DNA of 13,562 nucleotides from CAYMRL01 sp964473205 (GCA_964473205.1 CAYYOK010000093.1:1-13562), one strand, 5' to 3'; shown: positions 1-7,123, counted from the stretch's first letter. The notes: generated from the letters alone by a model not told the origin. Translations and numbers: made by a program.

Positions 1-1
1 C

Positions 2-2338
2 CAGATGGCGATCCACGTGCCGCTGTTCGTCTACGCGCAGGCCGAGGCCAGGCTCCAGATGCTGTCGAGCCACAACCTCCTCAGCCCGGCGCACGGCAAC
101 CCCAACGTTCAGGCCGCGCGCGACATCATCCTCGGCCTCTACGTGCTGACGCAGGTCTACACCGGCAAGCGCGGGGCCGGCCGGGAGTTCGCCGACGAGA
201 AGGCGGCGCTCGACGCGTTCGCCGCGGGCGAGCTCGACCTGAACTCGCCGATCGTCGTCAACGGCGAGGACACCAGCGCCGGACGCCTGCGCTACCGCTT
301 CGGCAACGTCGACGAGGCGCTGCTGGCGGTCGAGCGCGGCACGATCGACATGCAAGACGTCGTCACCGTGCGCATCGACGGCAAGCTCGAGAAGACCAGC
401 CCCGGCCGCATGCTGTTCGCGCGCATGGTGCGCGAGACCGTCGCCAAGGGCGGTGAGGTGCCGCCCGAGCTGCTGCGTTACGACACCGTCTACGAGCGCG
501 GCGCGCTCCGCGACCTGGTGCTCGAGAGCTTCAAGCACCTCGGCATCGACCGCACGGCGGCGCTCCTCGATGGCCTCAAGCAGTACGGCTTCGAGCTCTC
601 CTCGACCAGCGGCATCACCATCGGCATCGACGACGTCGCGATCCCGCCGAAGAAGCAGGAGCTGCTCGCCGACGCGCAGCAGAAGCTCGACCGCATCAAC
701 GCCGCCTTCGACCGCGGCTTCGTCACCGAGGGCGAGCGCTTCCAGCAGACGGTCAAGCTGTGGAACGACACCACCGAGCACGTCAAGGACGCCGTGTTCG
801 AGAACTTCCAGCAGAACATGCCGTTCAACCCGCTGTTCGTCATGGCGCAGTCCGGCGCCAGAGGCAACCCGCAGCAGATGAAGCAGCTCGCCGGCATGCG
901 CGGCCTGATGGCCAAGCCGTCGGGGGAGACCTTCCACCTGCCGATCCGCGCGAACTTCCGCGAGGGCCTCGACGTTCTCGAGTACTTCATCTCGACGCAC
1001 GGCGCCCGTAAGGGCGGCGCCGACACCGCGCTGCGCACCGCCGACTCCGGCTACCTGACGCGCAAGCTCGTCGACGTGGCCCACGAGGTAGTGGTGCGCG
1101 AGGACGACTGCGGCACCGCCGGCTTCCAGGCCGTCCCGCTCTACGGCGCCGACGGCCGCCAGCGCCCGCGCAGCCAGCTCGACATGAGCCTCTACGGCCG
1201 CACCCTGGCTCAGGACCTCGAGCTCGGCGACCTCAGCCTCAGCGCAGGCGTTCTGCTCTACAAGGAGGACGTCGAGGCCATCGCCACGCGCCTCAAGGAG
1301 CACCCCGAGCTGCGCGAGATCGAGGTGCGCAGCCCGCTCAACTGCCAGACCCGCTCCGGCGTGTGCAAGGCCTGCTACGGGCTCGACATGTCGCTGATGC
1401 GCGAGGTCAGCCTCGGCGAGGCGGTTGGCGTCATCGCGGCCGAGTCGATCGGCGAGCCGGGCACGCAGCTCACGATGCGCACCTTCCACACCGGTGGCAT
1501 CGCGACCGGCGCCGACATCACCCAGGGTCTGCCGCGCGTCATCGAGCTGGTCGACGCCCGCAAGCCCAAGGTCAGGGCGATCATCTCCGAGCTCGACGGC
1601 ATCGTCTCGCTCGAGCAGGACGACGAGAAGGTCAAGATCACCGTCGCCTCGCAGGATGGAGCCTTCGTCAAGACCTACAAGGTCGACGGCAACCTGCGTC
1701 TCACCGTCCGCGACGGCGACCACGTCAACGCCGGCGACCCGCTCAGCCGCGGCAGCATCGACCCGCACGACCTGCTCAACACCAAGGGCTCCGACGCGGC
1801 CCAGGCCTACCTCGTCGACGAGGTCCAGAAGGTCTACCGCGGCCAGGGCGTGAGCGTGCACGACAAGCACATCGAGGTCATCGTGCGCCAGATGCTCAAG
1901 TACGCCGAGATCAAGGAGCCGGGCGACAGCACCTTCCTCGAAGGCCAGACCGTCGAACGCTTCGATGTCGAGCAGCAGAACGAGGCGCTCGAGGCGGCGG
2001 GCAAGCGCCCCGCCACCTGGGAGCCGCGCCTGCTCGGCATCACCAAGGCCGCGCTCATCACCAAGAGCTGGCTGTCGGCCGCGTCCTTCCAGCACACCAC
2101 CCACGTGCTGACCGAGGCCGCGCTGGCGGGCAAGGTCGACGACCTCGTCGGCCTCAAGGAGAACGTGATCCTGGGCCGCCTGGTTCCGGCCGGCACCGGG
2201 CTCGACGAGATCCGCCGCACCCGCGTCGCGGACGAGCGCTCGCTCGAGAAGCTCGAGAAGGTGGAGGTCACCGCCGAGGTGGCCGTCCCAGCGCGCCCGC
2301 TCGGCGATCAGCCAGCCGCGGCCAGGCCAGAAGCCTAG
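2..2338 (+). CDS. rpoC: RNA polymerase beta' subunit, C-terminal part (5'-truncated by window edge)
   Basis: This is the C-terminal part of the largest catalytic subunit of RNA polymerase, which carries out transcription elongation. The frame is open to the left edge. The first residues, QMAIHVPL, are those that follow the catalytic NADFDGD motif in RpoC, so the ATG at 5 is internal and not a start. Numbering from that Met, the bridge helix lies near residues 316-355 (STHGARKGGADTALRTADSGYL). The second zinc site has four cysteines, C369, C447, C454 and C457, with spacing close to the Thermus enzyme. The trigger loop follows near 480-520 (GEPGTQLTMRTFHTGG, then PRVIELVDARKPK). The conserved C-terminal FQHTTHVLTEAA and GLKENVILGRLVPAGTG segments are present, followed by a short Ala/Pro-rich tail. 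All elements expected in this half are intact. The YqgF-like gene starts 24 bp after the stop and is probably cotranscribed. Confidence 0.98.
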   Translation, partial: QMAIHVPLFVYAQAEARLQMLSSHNLLSPAHGNPNVQAARDIILGLYVLTQVYTGKRGAGREFADEKAALDAFAAGELDLNSPIVVNGEDTSAGRLRYRFGNVDEALLAVERGTIDMQDVVTVRIDGKLEKTSPGRMLFARMVRETVAKGGEVPPELLRYDTVYERGALRDLVLESFKHLGIDRTAALLDGLKQYGFELSSTSGITIGIDDVAIPPKKQELLADAQQKLDRINAAFDRGFVTEGERFQQTVKLWNDTTEHVKDAVFENFQQNMPFNPLFVMAQSGARGNPQQMKQLAGMRGLMAKPSGETFHLPIRANFREGLDVLEYFISTHGARKGGADTALRTADSGYLTRKLVDVAHEVVVREDDCGTAGFQAVPLYGADGRQRPRSQLDMSLYGRTLAQDLELGDLSLSAGVLLYKEDVEAIATRLKEHPELREIEVRSPLNCQTRSGVCKACYGLDMSLMREVSLGEAVGVIAAESIGEPGTQLTMRTFHTGGIATGADITQGLPRVIELVDARKPKVRAIISELDGIVSLEQDDEKVKITVASQDGAFVKTYKVDGNLRLTVRDGDHVNAGDPLSRGSIDPHDLLNTKGSDAAQAYLVDEVQKVYRGQGVSVHDKHIEVIVRQMLKYAEIKEPGDSTFLEGQTVERFDVEQQNEALEAAGKRPATWEPRLLGITKAALITKSWLSAASFQHTTHVLTEAALAGKVDDLVGLKENVILGRLVPAGTGLDEIRRTRVADERSLEKLEKVEVTAEVAVPARPLGDQPAAARPEA

Positions 2339-2362
2339 TCGCTGCTGGGCAAGACCAACCAG

Positions 2363-2779
2363 ATGTCGCAAGCGACGAGCACGCGAGGCATGAACGCCGA
2401 CCGCGTGCTCGTCGCTTTCGATCCGGGTAGGAACGTCGGCGTCGCCTACGTCAGCGAGGCCGGCAGCCTCCTGGCCAGCGCCGTCGTGACCGTCGGAGAC
2501 CTACCCGGCCTCGACCTGCCGGCCGGTGCGGTCGTGCTCGTAGGAGCCGGCACCGGGCGTCGCGACGTGCTGGCGGCGCTCGCGGCGAGGGGTCTCGAAG
2601 CCGTGCTGGTAGACGAGCGCTCGACCACCCTCGACGCCCGCGCCCTCTACTTCCGCGACAACCCGCCCCGCGGCCTCGCCCGGCTCGTGCCTACGGGGAT
2701 GCGCTACCCGCCGCGCGACATCGACGACTACGCGGCTTACGCCATAGCGCTGCGCTGGCTGGCCAAAGAGAGCGGCTGA
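2363..2779 (+). CDS. YqgF/RuvX-like RNase H-fold nuclease domain protein
   Basis: A 138-residue protein with the layout of YqgF-type nucleases (RuvC/RNase H fold), some of which process the 5' end of pre-16S rRNA. Visible motifs are a first strand ending in FDPGRNVGVAYV (D20, compare LDxGxxRIGVA of YqgF), VDERSTTLDAR (D84 and E85, compare the DERLTT signature of YqgF) and a C-terminal DIDDYAAYAIALRWL (D121/D122) that supplies the last acidic metal ligand. All expected acidic residues are present. Length matches the family (about 130-150). The start is uncertain: the ATG at 2363 has only a weak upstream GGGC, and an in-frame ATG at 2390 would remove nine residues before the first beta strand. 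The gene is 24 bp after rpoC, so it is likely in its operon. Because it diverges from canonical YqgF, for example DERSTT instead of DERLTT, it may be a lineage-specific paralogue. The rRNA-processing role is inferred. Confidence 0.8.
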   Translation: MSQATSTRGMNADRVLVAFDPGRNVGVAYVSEAGSLLASAVVTVGDLPGLDLPAGAVVLVGAGTGRRDVLAALAARGLEAVLVDERSTTLDARALYFRDNPPRGLARLVPTGMRYPPRDIDDYAAYAIALRWLAKESG

Positions 2780-2810
2780 GCGCCCCCGTGGTTCGGGCAC
2801 GCCCAGCCGC
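2772..2810. terminator. Stem-loop between convergent yqgF-like gene and carD
   Basis: GCGGCTG (2772-2778) pairs perfectly with CAGCCGC (2804-2810). Additional internal pairing is possible: GCG (2780-2782) with CGC (2800-2802), and CCCG with CGGG nearer the loop. It overlaps the yqgF-like stop codon and lies 24 bp beyond the carD stop. Read in the carD direction it is followed by TCTCTTT, a modest U-rich run. In the rpoC direction there is no U-tract. It could serve as a carD terminator or a shared bidirectional one, but the weak tail keeps confidence low. Confidence 0.4.
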
Positions 2811-2834
2811 GCGGTTCCAGCTTCGATTGGGAGC

Positions 2835-3341
2835 TTAGTTCAGCTCGTCTTCGTCCCCGGCGTCCATCAACGCCCTGGCCTCCGAGGTCGAGACGCCGAG
2901 CACGGCGCTGATCTCGCCGGCGAGCAGACGCAGGGCGCGGCGGTACGCCTGGCGGTCGAGGTCGGGAAGGCCGCGCTCGAGGTCCCAGCGGCGCAGCTCG
3001 CTCGCGAGCGTGGCGATCTGGTAAGGGTCCCCGCTGGTGAGCAGGTCGGTGACCTTGCGGTGGCGGGCGGCCCACTGCTTGGGCAGGGTGATGCGGCCGT
3101 TGCTGAGCCGCTCGAGCACGCTCTGCACCTCGTCGCGGGTGAGCGCTGGGCGCAGGCCGGTGCCGTGCGGTGCGCTGACGGGCACGTAAGCACGCGAAGT
3201 CCCGTTGGGGAACTCGACCTGGTAGTACTTCTGGTCTCTGCCGGCCACGTTCCTCGTGGTCGTGCCCGACACGATGCCTACCCCGTACGGAGGCAGTACG
3301 ACCTGGTCGCCGTTCTTGAACGTCTTCGCTTGCTCTTTCAA
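2835..3341 (-). CDS. carD: CarD family transcriptional regulator, RNA polymerase-binding
   Basis: CarD binds the beta subunit of RNA polymerase and the upstream fork of the promoter bubble and stabilises open complexes. This 168-residue protein has an N-terminal Tudor-like RNAP-interacting domain (residues 8-66, with GDQVVLPPYGVG and YYQVEFPNGTSRAYVPV). A helical DNA-binding domain follows, containing PKQWAARHRK, where W90 matches the Trp that wedges into the minor groove in Thermus CarD. It ends in DEDELN. Length agrees with the Thermus protein (about 164). The chosen start is TTG at 3341, because AAGGGAG sits 8 nt upstream and family homology begins just after it. The frame stays open upstream to 3515, but that part does not resemble CarD. 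It is convergent with rpoC-yqgF and preceded by a probable leader of about 130 nt. The family call is firm; the TTG start is very likely. Confidence 0.95.
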   Translation of the reverse strand: MKEQAKTFKNGDQVVLPPYGVGIVSGTTTRNVAGRDQKYYQVEFPNGTSRAYVPVSAPHGTGLRPALTRDEVQSVLERLSNGRITLPKQWAARHRKVTDLLTSGDPYQIATLASELRRWDLERGLPDLDRQAYRRALRLLAGEISAVLGVSTSEARALMDAGDEDELN

Positions 3342-3349
3342 CGCACCCG

Positions 3350-3356
3350 CTCCCTT
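3350..3356 (-). promoter_or_regulatory. Strong Shine-Dalgarno site that fixes the carD TTG start
   Basis: AAGGGAG on the minus strand, followed by an 8-nt spacer and TTG at 3341. No ATG or GTG lies between this site and the first conserved CarD residues, so it decides the start of carD. Confidence 0.8.
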
Positions 3357-3430
3357 CGAAACAAACAGGCAAGGCGCTGCCTCGCCAGATGCGACGGCTC
3401 TAGTTAAGTAGTTTTGCTTTGCGCTGCCGA

Positions 3431-3470
3431 GGAGACCGGATCGGGATCTGAAGATGAAGAGACCGGCTCC
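3431..3470 (-). other. Potential hairpin in the carD leader
   Basis: On the transcript strand GGAGCCGG (3470-3463) can pair with CCGGTCTCC (3439-3431), giving an 8-bp stem with one bulged base around a 23-nt loop. The same stretch holds two copies of GAGACCGG on the + strand (3432-3439 and 3459-3466). If the -10 box at 3483-3488 is real, this hairpin would lie at the 5' end of the carD mRNA. The pairing is seen in the sequence; any role is inferred. Confidence 0.35.
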
Positions 3471-3482
3471 CTCACGTGACAC

Positions 3483-3488
3483 ATGGTA
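3483..3488 (-). promoter_or_regulatory. Probable extended -10 box of the carD promoter
   Basis: TGCTACCAT on the minus strand is an extended -10 (TGn-TACCAT). No good -35 is visible. The inferred transcription start near 3475 would give carD a leader of about 130 nt. Seven nt after the box there is also a GTG (3475-3473) that opens a 23-codon frame ending at 3404, so the box may instead or also drive a leaderless mini-ORF. The intergenic stretch 3342-3575 otherwise shows only the leader hairpin and a palindrome by the EamA stop. Confidence 0.45.
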
Positions 3489-3551
3489 GCAGAGTTCGTG
3501 AGGAATTGCACGCACTCGGAAGACCGTCCCGGCGCCGATCCTGCTCGTGTG

Positions 3552-3584
3552 GACGGCCTTTCTCTCATGAGAGCGCTAGCCGTC
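3552..3584 (-). terminator. Palindromic hairpin at the 3' end of the EamA gene
   Basis: GACGGC (3552-3557) and GCCGTC (3579-3584) can form an outer stem around a perfect 12-bp palindrome, CTCTCATGAGAG (3562-3573). It overlaps the EamA stop codon at 3576-3578. No U-tract follows in the direction of transcription, so it is at best a weak or non-canonical terminator, or an mRNA 3'-end stabiliser. Confidence 0.3.
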
Positions 3585-4517
3585 TGCACGGTGCGCCGCC
3601 GCCCCGGGTCGGCGGCCTGAGACTCCGCTTCGCACTGCCACCACCAAGCCGGCGAGTACGATCACGCCGCCGATCAGCGTCGTAGAACCGGGCAACTCAC
3701 CGAAAATCAGCACCGCAAGTATCCCTGAACCGATCGGTTCAGCCAGAGTAGCCGTGGCAACCAGCGCCGTATCGAGATGTCGTGAGGCGTAGTTCAGCCC
3801 CGTATGGCCTATCAGCTGGGGAACCAGGGCCAGCAGGGCTATCCAGGCGTAGCTGCTCGGAGAGTAGCCGAAGTAGGGCTGCGAGAACAGGGCCGGCAGC
3901 GGCAGCAGCACCAGGGCGGCGAGCGCATAAGCGGTACCGACGTAGGCGTCGAGCGCCACGCCCGACCTCTGCACCGCCCTCCCGAGGTTCAGGTAGCCCG
4001 CAGCCGCGATAGCGCCGACCAGCGCCAGCGCGTTGCCGAGCGTACGCTCCTCGCCACCGCCGCCTCCGAGCGCCAAGACCGTGGCTCCGACCACGGCCAC
4101 GGCGGCCCCGACCACCACACCCACCCGCGGCGGCTCCTTGGCGAACAGCCAGGAGAAGAGCGCGGCCCACAGCGGCGCCGTCGCCACCAAGGTCACGCTC
4201 GCCGCCACCGAGGTCAGCGACAAGGACGTGATCCAGCTCGCGAAGTGGACCGCCAGCAGGAACGCGGCCCCGGCCGTCAACGCCAGGTTGCGGCCGCGGA
4301 TCCGGCTGCGCCTGAGCGCGCGGTAGGTGAACGGCGCCAGCACCAGCCCGGCGAGCGCCATGCGGTAGAACGCCACCACCGTGCCGGGTGCGTCCGCCAG
4401 GCGGACGAAGACCGCGGCGAACGAGACAGCCGCTACGGCGAGAGCCAGCACCGCCAACGGCCCCGGCCGCCGAGCCGGCGCAGCGTCTTCGTGTCCGATG
4501 CCGCCGGCGCGAGACAT
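3576..4517 (-). CDS. EamA/DMT superfamily transporter, 10-TM inner-membrane protein
   Basis: A 313-residue integral membrane protein of the drug/metabolite transporter superfamily. It has two tandem EamA repeats: residues about 20-150 (VFVRLADAPGTVVAFYRMALAGLVLAP, HFASWITSLSLTSVAASVTLVATAPLWAAL) and about 162-296 (LNYASRHLDTALVATATLAEP, FGELPGSTTLIGGVIVLAGL). This is the usual ten-helix layout. The substrate cannot be read from the sequence; family members export amino acids, metabolites or drugs. I chose ATG 4517 because the first helix begins about 20 residues later. The box TAGCAT lies exactly 7 nt upstream of this ATG, matching a leaderless transcript. An upstream extension to 4640 is open but Arg-rich and would cross into the divergent GH1 gene. 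The gene is divergent from the glycosidase and shows no clear partner. Confidence 0.9.
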   Translation of the reverse strand: MSRAGGIGHEDAAPARRPGPLAVLALAVAAVSFAAVFVRLADAPGTVVAFYRMALAGLVLAPFTYRALRRSRIRGRNLALTAGAAFLLAVHFASWITSLSLTSVAASVTLVATAPLWAALFSWLFAKEPPRVGVVVGAAVAVVGATVLALGGGGGEERTLGNALALVGAIAAAGYLNLGRAVQRSGVALDAYVGTAYALAALVLLPLPALFSQPYFGYSPSSYAWIALLALVPQLIGHTGLNYASRHLDTALVATATLAEPIGSGILAVLIFGELPGSTTLIGGVIVLAGLVVAVRSGVSGRRPGAAAHRADG

Positions 4518-4524
4518 GGCTGGG

Positions 4525-4530
4525 ATGCTA
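4525..4530 (-). promoter_or_regulatory. -10 box for leaderless transcription of the EamA gene
   Basis: TAGCAT on the minus strand, 7 nt (CCCAGCC) before ATG 4517. With normal -10 to +1 spacing the transcript would begin at or next to the start codon. No Shine-Dalgarno site is present. Confidence 0.6.
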
Positions 4531-4612
4531 CCCCGACCGAGCTCGGCGGCTAGCCGACGCGGCGTCCGCGCGCGTCGCTGAGACTGGGCGGGCGTCGCGC
4601 CCGGCCAGAGCA

Positions 4613-4618
4613 TAGAAT
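4613..4618 (+). promoter_or_regulatory. -10 box for leaderless transcription of the GH1 gene
   Basis: TAGAAT followed by six nt (CTGCGA) and ATG 4625. No -35 hexamer and no Shine-Dalgarno site are evident. The divergent 107-bp interval with the EamA gene also holds a 10-bp palindrome, CGGCTAGCCG, at 4547-4556. Confidence 0.6.
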
Positions 4619-4624
4619 CTGCGA

Positions 4625-5998
4625 ATGTCACGCTCGGCACCTGACACGTCCACCGGGCGGGAGCCTTTCGTGTGGGGCGTGTCGACGTCGGCCTTCCAGA
4701 TCGAGGGCGCCGCGGCCGAGGGCGGCAAGGGACCGAGCATCTGGGACGCCTTCGCCAGTCTGCCCGACAACATCGCCGACGGGACCGACGCCAGGGTGGC
4801 GACCGACCACCTCAACCGCTTCCGGGAGGACGTGCGCCTCCTCGCCGATCTCGGCATCGGGGCCTACCGCTTCTCGGTCTCGTGGCCGCGGGTGATGCCC
4901 AGCGGCAAGGGGCGGCTGGAGCAGCGCGGCGTCGACTTCTACCTCAGGCTCATCGAGGCGCTCTGCGCCGCAGGCGTCGAGCCGTGGGTCTGTCTCTACC
5001 ACTGGGACCTGCCGCTGGCGCTGCAGGAGCGCGGCGGCTGGCCCCGGCGCGACACCGCGCTCTACTACGCCGACTACGTCGAGCGGATGGCTCACGCCCT
5101 CGGCTCGAGCGTCGGGCGCTATTTCGCGATGAACGAGCCCAACGTGCACGCGCTGCTCGGCCACGTCGCCGGGATCCACGCTCCCGGCCTTCGCGACCTC
5201 GGGGCCGGCCTCGCCGCCGTCCACCACCTCAACCTCGCGACGGGCCTAGGGATCGAGCGCCTGCGCGCGGAGCGGCCGGAGGCGCAGCTCGGGACGATAC
5301 TGAACCTGCAAGGCTTCGCTCCCGCGAAGGACGGCGAGGAGCACGAGGCGGCCGCCGAGTTCGCCGACGTCGCCTTCAACCGCGCGTTCTTGGACCCTCT
5401 GCTGAACGGCCACTACCCTGAGCCGCTCGCGGGCATGCTCGAGGCGCACGTGGAAGGCGGCGACCTCGACGTGTGCCGAGCTCCGATCGACATGCTGGGC
5501 GTCAACCACTACACCCGGCTGTGGGTCGTAGCCGACGAGTCCTCGCCCGCCGGCGTGAGGCTGGTTGACCCGCCGGCCGGCTCGCCGGTGACGGCGATGG
5601 GTTGGGAGGTCGCGCCCGCCGCGCTGACGGAGGTGCTGACGCGCCTCCGGCGCGACTATGGCAACCCGCCCGTCTGCCTGACGGAGAACGGCGCCGCTTA
5701 CGCCGACACTCGGCGATCCGCGGACGGAGCGCTGGAAGACTTAGGACGCGGGCGCTACCTGCGCTCCTACCTCGCGGCCGCCGCGGAGGCGTGGCGAGAG
5801 GGCTGCGACCTGCGCGGCTACTTCGTGTGGACGCTGGTGGACAACTTCGAGTGGGCGGACGGCTTCAGCCGCCGCTTCGGGCTCGTCGAGCTGGTGCCCG
5901 GCACGCTCGAGCGCGTGCCGAAACGCTCCTACTACGACTACCAGAGCATCGTGCGCTCAGGCGCCTGGCCGGTCGCGCCTGGCGATCACGACGGCTAA
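4625..5998 (+). CDS. Glycoside hydrolase family 1 beta-glycosidase (beta-glucosidase-like)
   Basis: A 457-residue cytoplasmic GH1 enzyme (no signal peptide) that hydrolyses terminal beta-glycosides by the retaining mechanism. The full TIM-barrel signature is present: WGVSTSAFQIEGA with Q25, YRFSVSWPRVMPSG, CLYHWDLP with H126, FAMNEPN with the acid/base E171, VCLTENGAAY with the nucleophile E354, and FVWTLVDNFEW with W402 and aglycone/glycone contacts E409-W410. Length is typical of bacterial GH1 (about 440-460). The helix after the nucleophile reads RYLRSYL, where many relatives have His in place of Tyr. The start is ATG 4625, which sits 6 nt after TAGAAT and so is probably leaderless. Its last 42 bp overlap tail-to-tail with the DUF423 gene. 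No sugar transporter or regulator adjoins it. Exact sugar specificity (glucoside, galactoside or fucoside) cannot be told from the sequence. Confidence 0.95.
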   Translation: MSRSAPDTSTGREPFVWGVSTSAFQIEGAAAEGGKGPSIWDAFASLPDNIADGTDARVATDHLNRFREDVRLLADLGIGAYRFSVSWPRVMPSGKGRLEQRGVDFYLRLIEALCAAGVEPWVCLYHWDLPLALQERGGWPRRDTALYYADYVERMAHALGSSVGRYFAMNEPNVHALLGHVAGIHAPGLRDLGAGLAAVHHLNLATGLGIERLRAERPEAQLGTILNLQGFAPAKDGEEHEAAAEFADVAFNRAFLDPLLNGHYPEPLAGMLEAHVEGGDLDVCRAPIDMLGVNHYTRLWVVADESSPAGVRLVDPPAGSPVTAMGWEVAPAALTEVLTRLRRDYGNPPVCLTENGAAYADTRRSADGALEDLGRGRYLRSYLAAAAEAWREGCDLRGYFVWTLVDNFEWADGFSRRFGLVELVPGTLERVPKRSYYDYQSIVRSGAWPVAPGDHDG

Positions 5999-6376
5999 GG
6001 CCGCCCAGCCGACGATCATCGCGCTGCCGCCCAGCGGGGCGGTGGCTCCGAACGCGCCGACACCCGTGGCGACGAGCAGGTAGAGACTCAGGCAGAAGAC
6101 CGCCGCGCCGCCCAGCAGCAGCGCCGCCGGCAGCCGCAGCCTGCCGCTGCCGCCGTCGAGCGCCGCGACCGCGAGCAGGCCCAGCCCGTGCACCAACTGG
6201 TAGAGCACGCCGGTCTCGAAGGTAGCCAGGCGCTCGGGCGTGAGCAGCGGCTCGAGGGCGTGAGCGCCGAAGGCGCCTAGCGCCACCGCGCTGCCGGCCA
6301 GCAGGGCGCCGGCGACACCCATCCAGCGACCCCTGACCGACGCGGCCTCGACCACTCGCGCGGCTGGCTCGCTCAC
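5957..6376 (-). CDS. DUF423 family small membrane protein
   Basis: A 139-residue hydrophobic protein with the DUF423 pattern: GAFGAHAL (34-41), TFETGVLYQLVHGLGLLAV (52-70), FCLSLYLL (94-101), and APLGGSAMIVGWAALA (113-128). About four membrane helices are expected (18-37, 58-74, 82-104, 114-132). Function is unknown for the family. It starts with GTG at 6376, and that GTGA overlaps the stop of the upstream ABC ATPase gene, so the two are translationally coupled. Its 3' end runs 42 bp into the convergent GH1 gene. The coupling could mean a link to the ABC system, but DUF423 genes occur in many contexts. Confidence 0.9.
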   Translation of the reverse strand: MSEPAARVVEAASVRGRWMGVAGALLAGSAVALGAFGAHALEPLLTPERLATFETGVLYQLVHGLGLLAVAALDGGSGRLRLPAALLLGGAAVFCLSLYLLVATGVGAFGATAPLGGSAMIVGWAALAVVIARRDRPGA

Positions 6377-7086
6377 GACGCGGCCGCCAGCCTCGCGCTG
6401 GGTTCGTGCTCGCTGCCGGCGCTCGCGTCCCTCACGCGGCCGTCGAACAGCTGGATCACCTCGTCGGACGCGCCGGCCACGCGCGGGTCGTGCGTGACGA
6501 TGATGACGGTCCTGCCGTCGGCGGCGACGGCGCGCAGGGCCGCTATGACCGCGTCGCCGCTGCGGCTGTCGAGGTTGCCGGTGGGCTCGTCGGCCATCAC
6601 GACCTTCGGATCGTTGGCGAGGGCGCGCGCCAGCGCCACTCGTTGGCGCTCGCCGCCCGACAGGCGAGTGGGCAGATGATGCGCCCTGTGCGCGACCGCG
6701 AAACGCTCGAGCAGCTCCAGGGCGCGGTCCTTGCGCTCCTTCGGCGCTACGCCGGCGAGGCCGAGCGGGAACTCGACGTTCTGCGCCGCGCTGAGCACGT
6801 TGACGAGGTTGTAGGACTGGAAGACGAAGCCGAAGCTCGTCAGGCGCAGCTCGCAGCGCTCGCTCTCGCTCAGGTGGGCGAGGCTGGCGCCGTCGAGCCT
6901 CACCTCGCCGCTCGTGGGCACGTCGAACTGAGCCAGCAGGTTGAGGAGCGTCGACTTGCCCGAGCCGGAAGGGCCGACTATGGCGGTGACGCTGCCGGAG
7001 CGGAAGCTGGCGCTCACGTCGCTCAGAGCCGTGACGCGGTTGCCGCCGTCGACGTAGGCCTTGCTCAGGGAGACGGCTTGCAGCAC
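6373..7086 (-). CDS. ABC transporter ATP-binding protein, MacB/LolD type
   Basis: A 237-residue nucleotide-binding subunit that powers a membrane transporter. Motifs in order are Walker A GPSGSGKST (38-46), Q-loop Q90 in FVFQSYNL, signature LSGGERQRVALARAL (142-156), Walker B with VVMADEPTGNLD (162-173), and the switch His199 in VTHD. The FGFVFQSYNL, ADEPTGNLD and THDPRVA signatures are those of the MacB/LolD/FtsE subfamily that works with FtsX-type permeases, which fits the permease at 9085-10236. Start is GTG 7086, with TAGCAT exactly 6 nt upstream, so it can be transcribed on its own without a leader. It is coupled to DUF423 through a GTGA overlap. No HlyD-like adaptor gene is in the window, so export direction and substrate are open. 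Confidence 0.95.
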   Translation of the reverse strand: MLQAVSLSKAYVDGGNRVTALSDVSASFRSGSVTAIVGPSGSGKSTLLNLLAQFDVPTSGEVRLDGASLAHLSESERCELRLTSFGFVFQSYNLVNVLSAAQNVEFPLGLAGVAPKERKDRALELLERFAVAHRAHHLPTRLSGGERQRVALARALANDPKVVMADEPTGNLDSRSGDAVIAALRAVAADGRTVIIVTHDPRVAGASDEVIQLFDGRVRDASAGSEHEPSARLAAAS

Positions 7087-7092
7087 CTGTAG

Positions 7093-7098
7093 ATGCTA
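7093..7098 (-). promoter_or_regulatory. -10 box for leaderless transcription of the ABC ATPase gene
   Basis: TAGCAT on the minus strand followed by CTACAG (6 nt) and GTG 7086. It is the same hexamer and spacing as upstream of the FUN14 gene at 12465-12470. Confidence 0.6.
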
Positions 7099-7123
7099 AC
7101 CCGCCGAGTACGGCCTGGCCCCC

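Noticed and set aside
1363..2430. A 355-codon alternate + frame over the 3' part of rpoC
   Set aside because: Low-complexity Arg/Gly/Ala-rich product in another frame of an intact rpoC; typical of GC-rich coding DNA.
3342..3515. N-terminal extension of CarD to ATG 3515
   Set aside because: The extension has no CarD similarity and crosses the probable promoter, whereas TTG 3341 has a strong Shine-Dalgarno site and the expected length.
4547..4556. 10-bp palindrome CGGCTAGCCG between EamA and GH1 as an operator
   Set aside because: Short and GC-rich, and such palindromes are expected by chance; there is no second copy nearby.
4518..4640. N-terminal extension of the EamA protein
   Set aside because: The extra residues are Arg-rich, overlap the divergent GH1 start and lack transporter features; ATG 4517 has a TAGCAT box 7 nt upstream.
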